64,000 nt of DNA from Petaurus breviceps papuanus (Eukaryota; Chordata; Mammalia; Diprotodontia; Petauridae), in NCBI GenBank assembly GCA_028583685.1, contig JAMXIF010001118.1, positions 6,057,874 through 6,121,873 of the forward strand, given 5' to 3'. Positions within the stretch are counted from its first letter, which is position 1. Every line of letters starts with the position of its first letter. The notes beneath the pieces are model-generated. The model ran no database searches, was not told where the DNA came from, and saw only the letters and a list, made by a program, of their open reading frames with translations. The translations under genes and the position numbers were made by a program. This document shows, piece after piece, positions 61,451-64,000 of this stretch.

Positions 61451-61705
61451 ATGTTATTGTTGTTCCTCTTACTATTATTTTATCCTCTCATGATCTTGCT
61501 ATTTTTCTTGTCTGCAGACAACTGTGTGGGTGGATAAAATAATTTCTGTTTATAATTAGATAAGATCACTAAAGTATGGGTTCATCTTCGGTAGACTTAC
61601 TGAAAGCATCTTCAGGAAGAATCTAGTAGAAGACAGGACAACAGGGATGACAAATACATTATCCTTTTCCCAAATAATTTTAATCTCCTCTGAGATTATA
61701 TATGT

Positions 61706-61706
61706 T

Positions 61707-61750
<44 letters not shown>
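61706..61750 (+). repeat. (TA)n microsatellite
   Basis: About 20 TA units. Confidence 0.95.
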
Positions 61751-61751
<1 letters not shown>

Positions 61752-61759
61752 TATTGATG

Positions 61760-61832
61760 TTCAATCATGTTTAGTTCAGCTTTCGATTGTGTCTGACTTC
61801 ATGACCCCATTTGGGGTTTTCTTGACAGATAT
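61760..61832 (-). mobile_element. Tail fragment of the long marsupial SINE
   Basis: GTGTCTGACTTCATGACCCC and ATTTGGGGTTTTCTTGACAG match the tail block also seen at 20552. Confidence 0.55.
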
Positions 61833-62094
61833 ACAGTGATAACTTGTACAGTTTCCATCACTTCATCACATAATTTGCAATGATCATTAAGTTTGGGTTC
61901 TTTAAGGATAGTCTTTCTACATTTTTTTTCATGGAAATATCCTGATTCAGAATTTCTTTCATAAATCCCTCCATTTCTATAAACGAATCTGTCTAAATCT
62001 GCTGATTTAGCTGTTTGACACTTCTTTGTTACCATATTACGGGTTGAGAACATGTGGGAGTCACCCATGGTGTGCCCTTTTATATGGCACTCTT

Positions 62095-62230
62095 AGATGT
62101 CAGTTGTTTTATAGAACATGAGCTCCCTAAGAGTAGGCATCTCTCAGTTATTTGTATTTGCATCCCCAGTTTCTAGGACAATGTCAGGAAAACAGAAGGA
62201 ACTTACTAAATATTTGTTCACTGATTGATT
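62095..62230 (+). mobile_element. L2 LINE 3' end
   Basis: GAGCTCCCTAAGAGTAGGCA, TTGCATCCCCAGTTTCTAGG and AAATATTTGTTCACTGATTG follow the L2 terminal pattern. Confidence 0.6.
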
Positions 62231-63149
62231 GAGAGTCTCTGTCTGGAGATAAACCACCATTGATTACACAAAGCAAATCTAGTGACTCATATCTGTTGGC
62301 CTTTACTGTTGCTTTAGGAAATAAAATGTTTAGTCCAAATGTATTTCTATACATTTTTAACTTTATTATTATGTACTCTGACAACATTTTTCATTGTTCA
62401 TTCTCTTTTTTTAATGAGGAAGTTATAATTTTTCTATAGATGCCTTTTGTTCATGACCCCTAAATATACTTAATATGCATTAACTTATATTGGACTTTTG
62501 CTTAATACTTTTTTGTTGCACTTATTATTGTGCAAAAAAAGATATATTAATACTGGTATTGGGTGTAAGTGTACAACCTACTAGGGTGGGTGTTAATCAC
62601 TTTAAACATCTTCTCATTTAGTACTGATATCTGAATTGATAACATATTCAACCACCATTTCCTCCTTAATAACTTTATGTGCTATATGTCATGCCTAGAG
62701 AATACCAATCTCTTTGTAAATATTGCCATCATTTATTGATTCATTTTGACTTCTGAATTCGTTATAACTTTTTGTCTCTTTCTTTAGCATATATGTAGAA
62801 TTTTACATTTCTAGATTTCAAATAATGTACTGACAATACTAGGAAAAGATATCTTAAGATAATGGAGCTGTTGAATACATTTGGAGGTGACAGAGGGTAG
62901 CCATATAGGTCTATGCCATCATCCATGTACATAAAATGATAGCTATGTCTTAGTTTGGTTCACTCATTAATTCAGAAGTAATATTTAGTTCTGTTTTTGT
63001 AGAAGTGATAATGAATTTAAGGCTAGGCATAATGTTAATAAGCCTAAATTGAAAAATACCACATATTATTTTAATTGCTGCTGACGTTATTATGTTACTG
63101 GCTGTTTTTAAAATTGTAGATATGAGTGGTATATCAGATGAGATCACAG

Positions 63150-63270
63150 AATTTAGAACTAACACCTTCATTTTTCAGAAAATAGTCCCAGAAATGTGAA
63201 GTGATTTACCAAATGTCACAGAGCTACTGACACAGCTAGAAGCAGAGACAGAAACTATACCTCATATTAT
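63150..63270 (-). mobile_element. MIR fragment
   Basis: GTGAAGTGATTTACCAAATG and TCACAGAGCTACTGACACAG. Confidence 0.55.
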
Positions 63271-64000
63271 GTCCTATTCTCTATATATCTATATTAAACT
63301 TGAAGAAGGATACCAGTAGTAAATTATGTTCACATAAATAAAATACATCTGTAATTTTGAACCGCCTTGCTTATTCAATGCTTCATGTGCTTCTATCTTA
63401 TCTCATTATTTGGATTATGAATACTAGGTTGACAGGACCGTGTCAAATAATCAACTAGAACTATGATTTTATCAACTGGATGTTCTCTCCAATCCTGAAA
63501 GATTACACTTCCCCTGCCTGCCTATCTGGTTCCACTTTTGTCCCTTTCTTCCTATAAATTGACCACAAGGAGCGTATACAATGTGCTAAAAGCCTTCCTC
63601 ATTTTGTCAAAATATTGCAAAAAGAGAAATGGAGCATAGGCTGATCACCTGTTATCCCTCAATATCACGATGTGAATAACCCACTTTTTTTTCTTTCTTA
63701 TCACACATTTCTCTGATGGCATCATTCACTTCTATACTTCTTCAAAGATTCTCATTGGTTGTATGTTATATCATGTCCATTGAAATCCATTTAGTACATA
63801 AATTTTCAATTCATCAGAGACTGAGACCTTACATGTTTCAGAAAATTTAACAATGTAGAAAAATGATATTAAAAGGATGAGTCATTTGCTTCCTTCTTTT
63901 ATACCTAAATAGCATTTACTATGGTGCTGGATTGTGTGCTAAACAATTTTGTTGACTGAATTGATTGAATACAAAGGATATATAAAAAGTAGACAAGATA

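Larger units (their letters stand above)
60871..64000. other. No gene seen apart from old repeats
   Basis: MIR and L2 scraps are listed separately. A minus-strand open frame at 61830-62068 is unexplained. Confidence 0.45.

Overview
The window reads as mammalian nuclear DNA, most likely from a marsupial. It is AT-rich and CpG-poor, and most of it is interspersed repeats. Three things point to a marsupial: many tRNA-derived SINEs of the marsupial type (A box near GGTGGCNCAGTGG, B box GAGTTCAAATCC, GACACTTAACACTTACTAGC core), LINEs with marsupial-type L1 and HAL1 5' UTRs and 3' ends, and a BovB/RTE 3' end. I cannot name the species. There are no bacterial genes, operons or CRISPR arrays.

The only host protein-coding gene I can support lies on the minus strand. 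Three consecutive exons (33440-33627, 26930-27073, 26141-26314) have good splice sites and compatible phases. Together they encode a continuous stretch resembling CFAP47, a cilia and flagella protein. The rest of the window is probably intron or flank of this gene. One further exon-like segment at 19050-19132 is only a candidate.

Layout. 1-9.7 kb: hAT MITE, two LINE 3' ends, a CR1/L3 3' end, two SINEs. 9.7-13.8 kb: a complete HAL1 (LINE-1-derived, ORF1 without ORF2) with clear target-site duplications, split by a 1.3-kb LTR-like element. 13.9-19.8 kb: SINE, palindromic hAT MITE, L2 and a long GA repeat. 20.5-21.2 kb: a young-looking 430-bp TA-flanked DNA transposon inside a SINE. 21.6-25.6 kb: a SINE cluster and the BovB/RTE end. 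26-33.6 kb: the CFAP47-like exons; one intron holds L2, a solo LTR with a large hairpin, CR1 and a short non-autonomous ERVL-like element. 35-40 kb: antisense L1 and HAL1. 43.1-44.0 kb: an unusual 3'-truncated HAL1/L1 insertion. 47.4-49.6 kb: an older HAL1-like element holding a 505-bp assembly gap in a GGAAA repeat. 50.6-52.8 kb: L1 pieces, including the ORF2 C terminus. 54.5-57.5 kb: a second complete HAL1 with an internal duplication. 59.0-60.9 kb: a truncated LTR abutting a 5'-truncated HSPA8 retropseudogene that keeps a long open frame. 61-64 kb: old MIR and L2 fragments.

I did not find a previously undescribed biological system that I can defend. The most useful leads are the TA-flanked transposon, the HAL1 group and its chimeric copy, the LTR/HSPA8 junction, and the CFAP47-like exons.
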